Part shown: piece after piece, positions 7,969 to 15,690 of the stretch
How the letters are laid out: the number at the start of each line of letters is the position of its first letter
How positions within the stretch are numbered: the first letter of the stretch is position 1
From: Nitrosomonas ureae
GTDB lineage: Bacteria > Pseudomonadota > Gammaproteobacteria > Burkholderiales > Nitrosomonadaceae
Reading direction: 5' to 3'
Assembly: GCA_945872825.1 (NCBI GenBank)
Contig: CAMCBD010000014.1
Location: 1-42,509 of the forward strand
Length of the DNA stretch: 42,509 nt
The notes under the pieces: generated by a model
Told to the model about the DNA's origin: nothing
The model's database searches: none
What the model saw: the letters and a program-made list of their open reading frames with translations, nothing else
Program-made: the position numbers and the translations under genes

Positions 7969-9645
7969 ATGCTAAAACACCTGGCCATCAAAGATTTTGT
8001 CATTGTTGATCGGATTGAACTGGATTTTATGCCCGGTTTCACGGTGCTGACCGGAGAAACGGGAGCGGGTAAGTCCATTCTGATCGATGCGCTGATGCTT
8101 GCTTTGGGGGAGCGCGGCGATACCGGTCAGATACGCTTGGGTTGTGAACGTGCTGAAATCAATGTGACATTCGATATCAGCCGCTTGCCGGGGCTAATGC
8201 ATTGGCTGGATGAAAATGACTTGCAGGGTGATCCGGATAGTTGTCTGATGCGCCGTATTATTGAAACCAACGGCCGCTCGCGTAGTTATATCAATGGACA
8301 CACGGTGACATTGCAGCAACTGCGCAGTGTAGGCGAATATCTGGTAGCCATCCACAGCCAACATGCACACCAATCCCTGTTGCAAAAAGACGCGCAGCGT
8401 GAATTGCTGGATGCCTTTTCCGGTTGCGGTGATTTGGGGCGCGCGGTCAAGGCGGCATATCAGAATTGGCAGGATTGCTATCAGCAAAGAGTTGCGATGG
8501 AACAACGAACGGCAGAATCACGCGACAAGCGCGAACAACTTGATTGGCAGCTGCACGAATTATCAGCGCTAAATTTTACACTTGAAGAATGGCAGATATT
8601 GCAGGCAGACCATAGCCGATTAACTCATGTGGCTGCGTTACAGGCAGCAGCCGAAATGGGAATGGATGTTTTATCCGAGCGTGAAAATGCGGTACTGGCA
8701 CAGATTAATACCGTGAATGGGCAACTGCAAAATTTGCTTGAGTATGATAGTCAGCTTAAAACAATCACCGATTTGCTGGATTCTGCGCAAATTCAATTGC
8801 AGGAAAGTGTTTACGAACTGAAACACTATCACCAACATCTGGATTTGGATCCCCAGGTATTACAGGATATTGAACAGCGGCTGTCAACGGTTCATACAAC
8901 AGCGAGAAAATTTCGTGTGACACCGGAGGAGCTGCCGCAATTGCTCGAGACGACTACGCATCAACTGGAGACGTTGGGTTCGGATTCGGATATCAGTCAT
9001 TTACAAGCACTTGAAGCGGATGCGCAGGCCGAATATCACAAACAAGCTAAAGAATTAAGCGCTGCACGTCAAATAGCCAGTGAAGCGTTATCCCAGCAGG
9101 TGAGTGCTGCGATGCAGAGGGTTGCAATGATTGGGGGGGAATTCTCTGTCGCATTGACGTCACTGGAGCAGGGTAATGGGAATGGCTTGGAGCAGATTGA
9201 GTTTCAGGTTGCAGCACATAAAGGGTTACCGTTGCGGCCTCTGGCAAAAGTAGCCTCGGGCGGTGAATTGTCACGCATCAGTCTGGCAATACAAGTCATA
9301 ACCAGCAAAGTTGGCGTGGTGCCAACGCTCATTTTTGATGAAGTCGATGTCGGGATTGGCGGACAAGTCGCTGAGATTGTCGGTAATTTATTAAAGAAAC
9401 TGGGAAAAGAGCGCCAAGTATTGTGTATTACGCATTTGCCGCAAGTGGCTGCAACGGGAGATCAGCAATGGCAAGTCGTCAAGTCCACGGATAAAACAGA
9501 GAGTCAGCAGATTATTAGTAAAATAAATATCTTAGACCCGCAGGAGCGCGTGGAAGAAATCGCCCGTATGCTGGGCGGTGTCAACATTACCGAGATAACA
9601 CGTCAACATGCGGCAGAGATGTTGCACAGTGGACTAGTTGATTAG
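7969..9645 (+). CDS. recN: DNA repair protein RecN
   Basis: 558 residues. It is an SMC-like ATPase that acts at double-strand breaks with RecA. Walker A GETGAGKS is at 29-36, a central coiled-coil region follows (rich in Gln, Leu and Glu, about 150-380), then the ABC signature ASGGELSRIS (about 430) and Walker B TLIFDEVDVGIGG (about 452), with VLCITHLPQVAA after it. The ATG at 7969 gives the family N-terminus MLKHLAIKDFVIVD. A GTG at 7933 inside nadK would add 12 residues that the family lacks. Cotranscribed with nadK, and ended by the hairpin at 9659-9694. Confidence 0.95.
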   Translation: MLKHLAIKDFVIVDRIELDFMPGFTVLTGETGAGKSILIDALMLALGERGDTGQIRLGCERAEINVTFDISRLPGLMHWLDENDLQGDPDSCLMRRIIETNGRSRSYINGHTVTLQQLRSVGEYLVAIHSQHAHQSLLQKDAQRELLDAFSGCGDLGRAVKAAYQNWQDCYQQRVAMEQRTAESRDKREQLDWQLHELSALNFTLEEWQILQADHSRLTHVAALQAAAEMGMDVLSERENAVLAQINTVNGQLQNLLEYDSQLKTITDLLDSAQIQLQESVYELKHYHQHLDLDPQVLQDIEQRLSTVHTTARKFRVTPEELPQLLETTTHQLETLGSDSDISHLQALEADAQAEYHKQAKELSAARQIASEALSQQVSAAMQRVAMIGGEFSVALTSLEQGNGNGLEQIEFQVAAHKGLPLRPLAKVASGGELSRISLAIQVITSKVGVVPTLIFDEVDVGIGGQVAEIVGNLLKKLGKERQVLCITHLPQVAATGDQQWQVVKSTDKTESQQIISKINILDPQERVEEIARMLGGVNITEITRQHAAEMLHSGLVD

Positions 9646-9658
9646 TCCATACAAACAA

Positions 9659-9694
9659 CAGCCACGCCGCATCCGTTAGCGGATAAAGTGGCTG
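9659..9694. terminator. Compound hairpin between recN and the convergent gene
   Basis: The outer arms CAGCCAC (9659-9665) and GTGGCTG (9688-9694) enclose an inner stem ATCCG-TTAG-CGGAT (9671-9684). There is no T run. It lies between convergent genes and overlaps the last six codons of the minus-strand gene, so it may stop transcription from the recN side. Confidence 0.55.
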
Positions 9695-11220
9695 GTCCCT
9701 ACCAAATCAATAATCATTCGCCGATAATGCTCGGATTTGCGGATCTGCAAGCGTTCGAGCGAACTGAGATTATCGGTCAGCGTCATGCCCTGCGATTGAT
9801 CAATATTCACGAGCCGTTGTTTTAACCAAGTGCGATGGGTATCAGGAAATGATTCATCGTTTAGATTCATTGCGTGATTGGTGGCGAGAAAAATAAAATC
9901 ATTGAAATCGGTATCCGGATCGGCAATAAATACTTGTTGATGCGGAAAGACTTGGGCTAGTGTTTTTGCCACGGAAGCCAGCGCTGCATTTTGACCATTA
10001 TCCAGGAATGAAACAAAATTAAGCGCAAGTATCCCTTGGTTGGTTAGTAAGCCATGTAATTGAGCTAACGCCTCAACGGTCAGTAAATGCGTTGGTTCTG
10101 AGCCACCCGTAAAAACATCCAGGATGATTAAATCATAGGGGCCTTTAAGTTGACGAATTTCATAGCGCGCATCGCCGATAATCGTTTTACCTGTCGGTAC
10201 AAAACCAAAGAATTTTCTGGCGGCTTCGGCCACGGCTGGGTCTATTTCTAGTGTATCAGTCACTACGCCATACTCTTTCAAGGTCATCGCCATATGGCCT
10301 GCTCCTTGGCCAATCAAAAGAGCGTGTTTCATCTTGGGCGCTAAAGCGGGTAGTAGGGTTACAATTTTTTGATAGGCTAAAAGATTCTCGCCGTGACTGA
10401 TGCTGGCTGCGCCGATCGTTGAAGCATCTACAGTCAATAAGCGTATATTTTCCTTAGGCTTATCTATTACCCGAACCCAGCCGTATAGGCTTTCGCGTTC
10501 AAATCGGATTTGAAAAGATTCATTAAATTCCGCTTGATTCGAATTGGCGATTTGTGGATATAAACCAATACCAATTAGAACTAATAAGGCGGTAGGTATT
10601 GTGAACACCGCTGATTTTAAATACCGGTGCTCAATATAAGCAACGATTATAGCCAGTAGAAGCAATGCAGCACCCAGACCAATAAAAATTTCACGCGAAC
10701 CTATCACCGGAAATAAATAAAAGCCGAGGAACAAGGTCCCTATTACACTGCCTACCGTACTGACCGCATAGATAGAGCCAGTGCTGGCGCCAACATTTGC
10801 TAAGGTGACTGTTGATAACTTAACCGCGAAAGGTCCGATCATGCCGAGCATGATCAGGCTGGGCGAGAACAATATTAATGTGCTCACAAAACTACCTAAA
10901 CGAAGTCCCAAAGGATCGGTAGCGAGTAAAACCGGCCCCGTTAGCCAGGGAATAATGATTGTCAGCAATCCCGCTATTGCGATAATGAGTGACAGTCCTG
11001 ATCGGGCTCGATCTGCCCAGATGCCGCCCCAATAGTAGCCTAGAGCCAAAGCAATCAGTGTTACAGAAATCAGAGAAGTCCAAACGTACAGGCTAGCGCC
11101 ATAAAAAGGTGCTATCAAACGTGTGCCCAGGAGTTCTATCACCATGACAGCAGCGCCGGTCAGAAATACGGTGCAGTATAGCCAGGCTTTTCCCAGGATA
11201 TTTGAAGCGGGTTGGTTCAT
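9676..11220 (-). CDS. Fused membrane / spermidine-synthase-like protein
   Basis: 514 residues. The N-terminal half (about 10-225) has roughly seven hydrophobic helices starting WLYCTVFLTGAAVMVIELLG. The C-terminal half (about 240-500) is a spermidine-synthase-like Rossmann domain with the SAM-type loop ALLIGQGAGHMAMTL (about 300), the acidic strand TLEIDPAVAEAA and the DLIILDVFTGG loop (about 365). This architecture is the widespread fused MFS/spermidine-synthase-type protein. True aminopropyltransferase activity is not assured, because the usual Asp/Thr-rich putrescine site (D-S/T-T-D-P) is replaced by DVFTGG. It lies 9 bp downstream of the amidohydrolase gene, so they likely form an operon. 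Substrate unknown. Confidence 0.8.
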   Translation of the reverse strand: MNQPASNILGKAWLYCTVFLTGAAVMVIELLGTRLIAPFYGASLYVWTSLISVTLIALALGYYWGGIWADRARSGLSLIIAIAGLLTIIIPWLTGPVLLATDPLGLRLGSFVSTLILFSPSLIMLGMIGPFAVKLSTVTLANVGASTGSIYAVSTVGSVIGTLFLGFYLFPVIGSREIFIGLGAALLLLAIIVAYIEHRYLKSAVFTIPTALLVLIGIGLYPQIANSNQAEFNESFQIRFERESLYGWVRVIDKPKENIRLLTVDASTIGAASISHGENLLAYQKIVTLLPALAPKMKHALLIGQGAGHMAMTLKEYGVVTDTLEIDPAVAEAARKFFGFVPTGKTIIGDARYEIRQLKGPYDLIILDVFTGGSEPTHLLTVEALAQLHGLLTNQGILALNFVSFLDNGQNAALASVAKTLAQVFPHQQVFIADPDTDFNDFIFLATNHAMNLNDESFPDTHRTWLKQRLVNIDQSQGMTLTDNLSSLERLQIRKSEHYRRMIIDLVGTSHFIR

Positions 11221-11229
11221 GTTTTACCT

Positions 11230-12510
11230 TCAGTGGTTTTCTTTATTTTTCTTAAAATTATTTACGATCATGTGGCCGCCTGAGATAACCATGTCTGGGT
11301 ACTCCAGCAATTTAAACCTCTGAAATGGATTGCCACGCACGGCGATAATGTCAGCCGGTGCATCCTTCAACAATGTCCCTAATAAAGGCTTACCCAGGTT
11401 TTTTCCAGCCTCAGAGGTTGCCGCTTTAAATACATTCAACACATCCATAAAGTCGATGGCATCTCCGCTTGTTAAATGCAGCATAAGAGCCATCTCCTCT
11501 CCATTAATACCCCAGGGAACATTATCGTGGCCAATTTCGGATCCATAGATAAACTTCGATTGTGTATCAGTACTATGCGACATGATATGCGCCAACTTAT
11601 ACGTATTCGTATGAACGCCTGTACAAGCAGACAGCGTATCGATCGTAGTGACAAAGGTTACTCCTTGTGCGACTGCCCGGTGTAACAAATCTTCACGAAT
11701 TTCAGCGCAAGGAATATGTGCCCATTCATCTACACCCGCATCCAGCGCCAACTCTACGCCAATATTCTCGCCTAAATGAGCCGTTACTCGCTTCTGGAGT
11801 GTGTGTGCTTTAGCAACAATTGCTTTGGCAATGTCTAAAGAAAGCAACGGCCAAGGCGTTTTTGGAGGTTCACCGTGACCATGACTGGACATCCAAGGCG
11901 CGCCGGTTTCACCTCCTGGTTCCAGTGCAATTTTGATAATGGTTGCACCGCCTGCGATAAGGTCAGTGACCACTTTTTCCGCTTCTGCAATTGTTTCAAC
12001 GGGAACACCAATTGAATCATATTTACCATGAGGTTTGGATTCATCATGACTAAAAATATTCAGGGGATAACCACCAACTGCCTGAATGATAGGTCCGGCA
12101 CTCAATAAGCGCAGCTTGCCGGTGCCGCCTATTGGCTCTAGTAATGGGCCGCCGGTATCGCGGGCTGTTGTTATGCCATGTTTTAATACTATTTCGTTCG
12201 AAATATTTTGTAAGGTTAAATGCGCGTGAGATTCAATAAATCCAGGCAAAATAGTTGTATTACCTAAATCCATCGTGTTGTCGCATATTCCATTGAATTG
12301 ATTCTGTTCGCCGACTTGGACGATCTTGTGCCCTTTAAATAATACCGCCGCATTTTCATGCAAATTAAAGCCATCAAAGACACGATCAGCGATTAGTACT
12401 TGGCAGTGTTTTCTATTGCCTTCAGCAGAAGCATTAAAACTCAATCCCTGTGCCAAGATCAGTATGGCTACAAGTGTTTTCACATGAAATATAAAGTTTT
12501 TATGGATCAT
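11230..12510 (-). CDS. Exported metal-dependent amidohydrolase
   Basis: 426 residues with a signal peptide (about 1-29, ending NASA). It belongs to the imidazolonepropionase/prolidase-like amidohydrolase superfamily. It has an N-terminal beta strand region, the metal motif HxH in GFIESHAHL (His95 and His97), a candidate metal-bridging Lys in ATIIKIALEPGG, a His in VTAHLGEN, and a C-terminal composite domain with DIIAVRGNPFQ. Members hydrolyse cyclic amides or dipeptides using one or two Zn ions; the substrate here cannot be told. A periplasmic location is predicted. It is the first gene of a two-gene operon with the downstream fused membrane protein. Confidence 0.85.
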   Translation of the reverse strand: MIHKNFIFHVKTLVAILILAQGLSFNASAEGNRKHCQVLIADRVFDGFNLHENAAVLFKGHKIVQVGEQNQFNGICDNTMDLGNTTILPGFIESHAHLTLQNISNEIVLKHGITTARDTGGPLLEPIGGTGKLRLLSAGPIIQAVGGYPLNIFSHDESKPHGKYDSIGVPVETIAEAEKVVTDLIAGGATIIKIALEPGGETGAPWMSSHGHGEPPKTPWPLLSLDIAKAIVAKAHTLQKRVTAHLGENIGVELALDAGVDEWAHIPCAEIREDLLHRAVAQGVTFVTTIDTLSACTGVHTNTYKLAHIMSHSTDTQSKFIYGSEIGHDNVPWGINGEEMALMLHLTSGDAIDFMDVLNVFKAATSEAGKNLGKPLLGTLLKDAPADIIAVRGNPFQRFKLLEYPDMVISGGHMIVNNFKKNKENH

Positions 12511-12686
12511 TATTTTTCTAAAATCCTGTGCAATTATTTTAATAAGTCTTTCTCAATGGATGTTTTGTGTTCTTGATATCGATTGGGGAAAGAGTTTTAT
12601 TCAATCTTGGAGGCAAGTCAGAACCCTTGATTTAGCTACTTTGATTGAAGTTTTGGGATTGTATGCAAGAAGAACTGTTTTGGTAA

Positions 12687-12703
12687 TGCGGCAAATTGTC
12701 GCA
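12687..12703. promoter_or_regulatory. Palindrome copy 1 (putative operator)
   Basis: TGCGGCA-AAT-TGTCGCA, with one mismatch between arms. A further half site ATGTCGCAT follows at 12714-12722. It shares its sequence and symmetry with the copies at 12812 and 13025. Confidence 0.55.
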
Positions 12704-12811
12704 GCATGAGTGAATGTCGCATCACTGAGTTTGAAAACTGAGCAGTAAAATAGTTATTAATTAATAGGTTATGTAATGTATGTAATAAATTGTGATACGC
12801 GTTGTATGGAG

Positions 12812-12828
12812 TGCGACATTTTGTCGCA
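12812..12828. promoter_or_regulatory. Palindrome copy 2 (putative operator)
   Basis: TGCGACA-TTT-TGTCGCA, with perfect 7-bp arms around a 3-bp centre. It has the same arms as copy 3 and is probably bound by a dimeric regulator. Confidence 0.6.
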
Positions 12829-12972
12829 TTGTTTTTCCCATAATTGGGAAATATGATCCGCCCCTGAAAGAAATTCCTTTCTCTGAATGAGTATTCCCGG
12901 TATGACCTCGCCAGGGATATGAGAAAAGAATGATTTTCGGTTTCTTTTTGAGCAGTCGAGGTGCATTTACTC

Positions 12973-13008
12973 CGCTAATTGCAGTGCTTTTGAGCACTTC
13001 AATTAGCG
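12973..13008. other. Long near-perfect hairpin
   Basis: CGCTAATTG and AGTGCT pair with AGCACT and CAATTAGCG around a TTTG loop, with a single C/T mismatch: a 9+6 bp stem. No T run follows on either strand, so it is not a classical terminator. It lies 17 bp from palindrome copy 3. It could be a structured RNA, a transcription block or part of a binding region. Confidence 0.5.
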
Positions 13009-13024
13009 ATTGCTAACGATTAGG

Positions 13025-13041
13025 TGCGACAATTTGTCGCA
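13025..13041. promoter_or_regulatory. Palindrome copy 3 (putative operator)
   Basis: TGCGACA-ATT-TGTCGCA, with perfect 7-bp arms. It lies about 160 bp upstream of the sigma-54-like element at 13186, a typical distance for an enhancer-binding protein site. Confidence 0.6.
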
Positions 13042-13185
13042 TTGATGTTTTTTCTATAACGCAAGATAATCACATCGAATGTTATAAATGGATTTTGGGC
13101 TTTAATTTAGCCGACTCAATAAATTGATGGAAGGATTGTTATTATACTAATCAATAATTAAAGTTATTAAGGGAAAGCTTGAGTG

Positions 13186-13199
13186 GGATTTTTTTATGC
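13186..13199 (+). promoter_or_regulatory. Possible sigma-54 promoter (GG-N10-GC)
   Basis: GG at 13186-13187 and GC at 13198-13199 are separated by exactly 10 bases, the invariant sigma-54 spacing. The flanks (GTGGG ... TATGCA) match the TGGCAC-N5-TTGCA consensus only in part. It would start transcription near 13211, leaving a leader of about 120 nt before the ATG at 13330. Confidence 0.3.
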
Positions 13200-13329
13200 A
13201 TCAGTTTTTAAATCGTTTCTACAATTAAGAATCTGATTGTATTTGGTTTTTTGGAGTCTAGTCATTAGCTGGAATCGAAGTAACTAGACATAAAATTATA
13301 AAATTGAAAGTAGACTTGGAATAGATAAA

Positions 13330-14064
13330 ATGAATAAATACAGTAATAAATTTTTTGCAGTTTCAGTAATGGCTGTGATGACTGCAACTGCCGGACAGAG
13401 TGTACTCGCACATACTCGGCTTGAAACGCCGGCAGTCGCTGAGAACACCCGGGTGACTAACAACGTTATCATTGGTCACGGTTGTGGAGAAAACGACGTC
13501 ATAGGTACCAGTGTGGTATTTCCTGATGGCGTAGATTCTACGATTACCGTTGATGGCGCGGCGCATACGGGTGCTTTGACCGATTTTGTGCAAAATTGGG
13601 GAAACCTGATGCAGAAAAATTATAGTCGAGCTATTTTTAGTTTTGAAGGCGAAAAAACGGACTCGAATGATAATGTAGTTGGTTTCTGGGCAGGTGGCGG
13701 TAGTTCCTTGCCGCATAATTTGAATGGCTATATTCCATTTAGAGCCGGTGCAGTGATTATTGAGCCCACTTCCTGTGCTACAAGTGTGAAATTTTATGTA
13801 TCCATTGCAGATATTTGTCAAATTACCCCTACCTCCGGTTTTAGCGCTGAAACGGTTAATCTCTGGACTAACACCGGTCTTGGCACACCGTATGACCGGG
13901 TGAGTGCGACCGATGATGGTCCGGCGTCATTGACAATTACTCGAACCAGTGCTTTGCCCGCATCCTGTGGTACAGGCGTGGCTGTTGAAGTGAAGTCTTC
14001 TGCTGCCCAAATAAACCGTGATATGCCGATCAAAATTGACGGTAATCAAATTTGGCCTAAGTAA
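13330..14064 (+). CDS. Exported protein resembling YcnI/DUF1775 copper-binding proteins
   Basis: 244 residues. The signal peptide ends QSVLA, so the mature protein would begin with His28 (HTRLETP). The following NVIIGHGCGENDVIGTSVVF with PDGVDS resembles the 'VPHGC...T..V.IPDGV' segment of YcnI-like (DUF1775) proteins, some of which bind Cu(II) through the N-terminal His. There are four Cys (in HGCG, TSCA, DICQ and ASCG), enough for two disulfides. The C-terminal half, after about residue 150, is not recognised. It is monocistronic, with a terminator at 14099-14134 and an elaborate upstream region. Likely a periplasmic copper-related protein; the family resemblance is moderate and its extent is inference. 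Confidence 0.6.
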   Translation: MNKYSNKFFAVSVMAVMTATAGQSVLAHTRLETPAVAENTRVTNNVIIGHGCGENDVIGTSVVFPDGVDSTITVDGAAHTGALTDFVQNWGNLMQKNYSRAIFSFEGEKTDSNDNVVGFWAGGGSSLPHNLNGYIPFRAGAVIIEPTSCATSVKFYVSIADICQITPTSGFSAETVNLWTNTGLGTPYDRVSATDDGPASLTITRTSALPASCGTGVAVEVKSSAAQINRDMPIKIDGNQIWPK

Positions 14065-14098
14065 CGCATCGTATTGAATACGGATTGGTTTTATGAAA

Positions 14099-14134
14099 CC
14101 CTCGCCTTTTCCTCCTGCTACCTTAAGGCGAGGG
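14099..14134 (+). terminator. Terminator-like hairpin after the YcnI-like gene
   Basis: CCCTCGCCTT (14099-14108) pairs with AAGGCGAGGG (14125-14134) across a 16-nt loop, a perfect 10-bp stem followed by the weakly T-rich CTCTTATAAAA. It separates the YcnI-like gene from the next exported protein. Confidence 0.7.
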
Positions 14135-14323
14135 CTCTTATAAAACAGTAGTAATCTTGGATGGTAACCAGATACGGCTTCAATAATTTGGGTATTTTTT
14201 TAAGCAGTGACGGCGGATACGAATAAGTTTTTCTGGCATAGGTGTCCGATTATCGTTAGTTGAAGGACTGTAGAATGCTTAATATTCAACAGAACAGGCA
14301 TTTCACTTGAGGAATACACAATC

Positions 14324-14800
14324 ATGCGACATAAGCTTTTTGATAAAGTAGTAAAGACTATTTTTCTGGTAGTTTCGCTCGGTTATGTTGGTATAAGTAG
14401 TGCGGATGATGCTGGAGCTACCATGGACCCCAATGGTACTATCGCAAGTTTTACTGGTTTTGCATTGGTTACCTGTACTAGTTCCGGCAGCGTTCCTACG
14501 GATTACTTGGAGGCAAGTATTAGGGATGATTCACCCCCGCAAGACGGTTTATTGGTAAATTTGCAGATCATCCACGTTGGTAATGGTTTTAACCGTGCAA
14601 TCAGCACGACTGATCCTGTTTCAGGCGATGGGGAATTCAGCCCAGTAGTAAAGCTACATGGAGGAAATGGTACATATCTTTTGCTGGTAAATAAAACTGA
14701 TGCGGGTGCAAGAAAGTTTGTAGTGTCCTATCATTGCCAGTCTGCTGATACGCCGCCTATACACACTGATACAGCCATTGGTGTGTATCAGTTTGAGTAA
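14324..14800 (+). CDS. Exported protein of unknown function
   Basis: 158 residues. The signal peptide (MRHKLFDKVVKTIFLVVSLG, cleavage near residues 26-28, ISSA-D) is followed by a beta-rich mature domain with two Cys (VTCTSS and SYHCQS) placed to form one disulfide. The region from YLEASIRDDSPPQDGLLVNL to the end suggests a small immunoglobulin-like sandwich. I do not recognise a family. It lies 69 bp upstream of tlpA on the same strand and is probably cotranscribed with the TlpA/DUF4266/DUF3570/ApbE genes, so it is a candidate substrate or accessory of that system (inference). Confidence 0.55.
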   Translation: MRHKLFDKVVKTIFLVVSLGYVGISSADDAGATMDPNGTIASFTGFALVTCTSSGSVPTDYLEASIRDDSPPQDGLLVNLQIIHVGNGFNRAISTTDPVSGDGEFSPVVKLHGGNGTYLLLVNKTDAGARKFVVSYHCQSADTPPIHTDTAIGVYQFE

Positions 14801-14869
14801 AATGTACTATGTACATTTTTGAACTACACACAACTGCGCTTTAAGATCGTTTAGGTAGCTATATATACA

Positions 14870-15376
14870 ATGAGAAAAGCAAAATTATTATTTCTGATCG
14901 CTTCAATGTTGGTTTTTTTTGCAACAGCATCGTTCGCGGAGCATCTGGATCAGATATCCCCTTCCTGTACATTGACGACGTTGGATGGCAAACCTGCGCA
15001 TAATTTACAAGAACTGAAGGGGGAAGTTGTCTATGTCGATTTCTGGGCGTCGTGGTGTCCGCCTTGTGTAAAATCCTTTTCTTTTTTAAATCAACTGGAT
15101 CATGATCTGAAGGATAAGGGTTTGCATGTGATCGGTGTCAATCTGGATGAAAAAATCAAAGATGCACAGGAATTTCTTGCTAAGTATCCGGCTAATTTTT
15201 CCATTGTTGCAGATTCAAGTAAAGAGTGTGCCAAGGTTTTTGAAGTGATGGCGATGCCAACATCATATGTCATAGACCGAAAAGGAACCATTCGTCATAT
15301 ACACCAAGGATTCCGCCCTGGTGAAACGGAAGAATTGCGTGCTTTAATTACGCAACTCGTGATGGAACGTCCATAG
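14870..15376 (+). CDS. TlpA-like periplasmic thioredoxin
   Basis: 168 residues. A signal peptide (about 1-23, ending SFA) precedes a TlpA/ResA-type thioredoxin fold with active site WASWCPPC (Cys63 and Cys66) and cis-proline in VMAMPTSYVID. It would reduce disulfides or deliver electrons to thiols outside the cytoplasm. Two extra cysteines (about 33 and 125) are present. The next gene encodes a DUF4266 lipoprotein with a C-terminal Cys-Gly-Cys, a likely partner. This thioredoxin is the usual first member of the DUF4266/DUF3570/ApbE gene set known in many Gram-negative genomes. Confidence 0.88.
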   Translation: MRKAKLLFLIASMLVFFATASFAEHLDQISPSCTLTTLDGKPAHNLQELKGEVVYVDFWASWCPPCVKSFSFLNQLDHDLKDKGLHVIGVNLDEKIKDAQEFLAKYPANFSIVADSSKECAKVFEVMAMPTSYVIDRKGTIRHIHQGFRPGETEELRALITQLVMERP

Positions 15377-15402
15377 GAATGACAGCGACTGGCTTGATTG
15401 GC

Positions 15403-15633
15403 ATGAAAAAAAATCAGCATGTTGTAGTCAAATTAATCCTTTTAGTATGTATCGGGCTGTCGATTGGTTGTGTTCATGTGAATGCTTGGGAGCGAGGAAA
15501 TCTGGCAAAATCGCAGATGGAATTGGATCCGCACCCGCTGCAAAGTGAAATACAGTCACACAATTACAGTAGCCGCGAAGCGGCTCCAAGCCATAAGTCT
15601 TCTGCAGGTGGTGGTGGTTGTGGTTGTTACTAA
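15403..15633 (+). CDS. DUF4266 lipoprotein with C-terminal GGGGCGCY
   Basis: 76 residues from the ATG at 15403; an upstream ATG at 15379 adds eight residues before the signal peptide and is less likely. The lipobox LSIGC lipidates Cys23. The mature part carries the DUF4266 core VNAWERGNLAKSQMELDPHP and ends SAGGGGCGCY, with Cys73 and Cys75. Family members share the WERG.LA...M..DP core and a glycine-rich end with CGC plus one residue. The function is unknown. The terminal CxC could bind a metal, form a thiol relay with the TlpA protein, or be modified. It lies between tlpA and the barrel gene. Confidence 0.85.
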   Translation: MKKNQHVVVKLILLVCIGLSIGCVHVNAWERGNLAKSQMELDPHPLQSEIQSHNYSSREAAPSHKSSAGGGGCGCY

Positions 15634-15690
15634 GCTGATCCCTGCTAGAAGCTGTTTTCTTTAGGTCAATAAAATTTGCAACGGAATAGT

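Larger units (their letters stand above)
12511..13329. promoter_or_regulatory. Long AT-rich regulatory region with repeated palindromes
   Basis: About 820 bp with no credible gene. It holds three copies of a 17-bp palindrome (TGCGACA-N3-TGTCGCA type), one extra half site at 12714-12722, a small TTTCCCA-TAAT-TGGGAAA hairpin at 12834-12851, a long hairpin at 12973-13008 and a possible sigma-54 promoter near 13186. A minus-strand reading frame at 12761-12997 has no family resemblance and overlaps the palindromes, so I treat it as chance. The region most likely controls the exported protein gene at 13330. Confidence 0.6.

Noticed and set aside
12761-12997. Minus-strand frame of 78 codons in the long regulatory region
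   Set aside because: It overlaps palindrome copy 2 and hairpins, has an odd composition and no ribosome-binding site.
12687-13041. Could the three palindromes be a CRISPR array?
   Set aside because: Spacing is irregular (108 and 196 bp), units are only 17 bp and no cas gene is present.
13363-13821. 152-codon frame antisense to the YcnI-like gene
   Set aside because: Shadow of the real gene; the sense strand has a signal peptide and consistent codon use.
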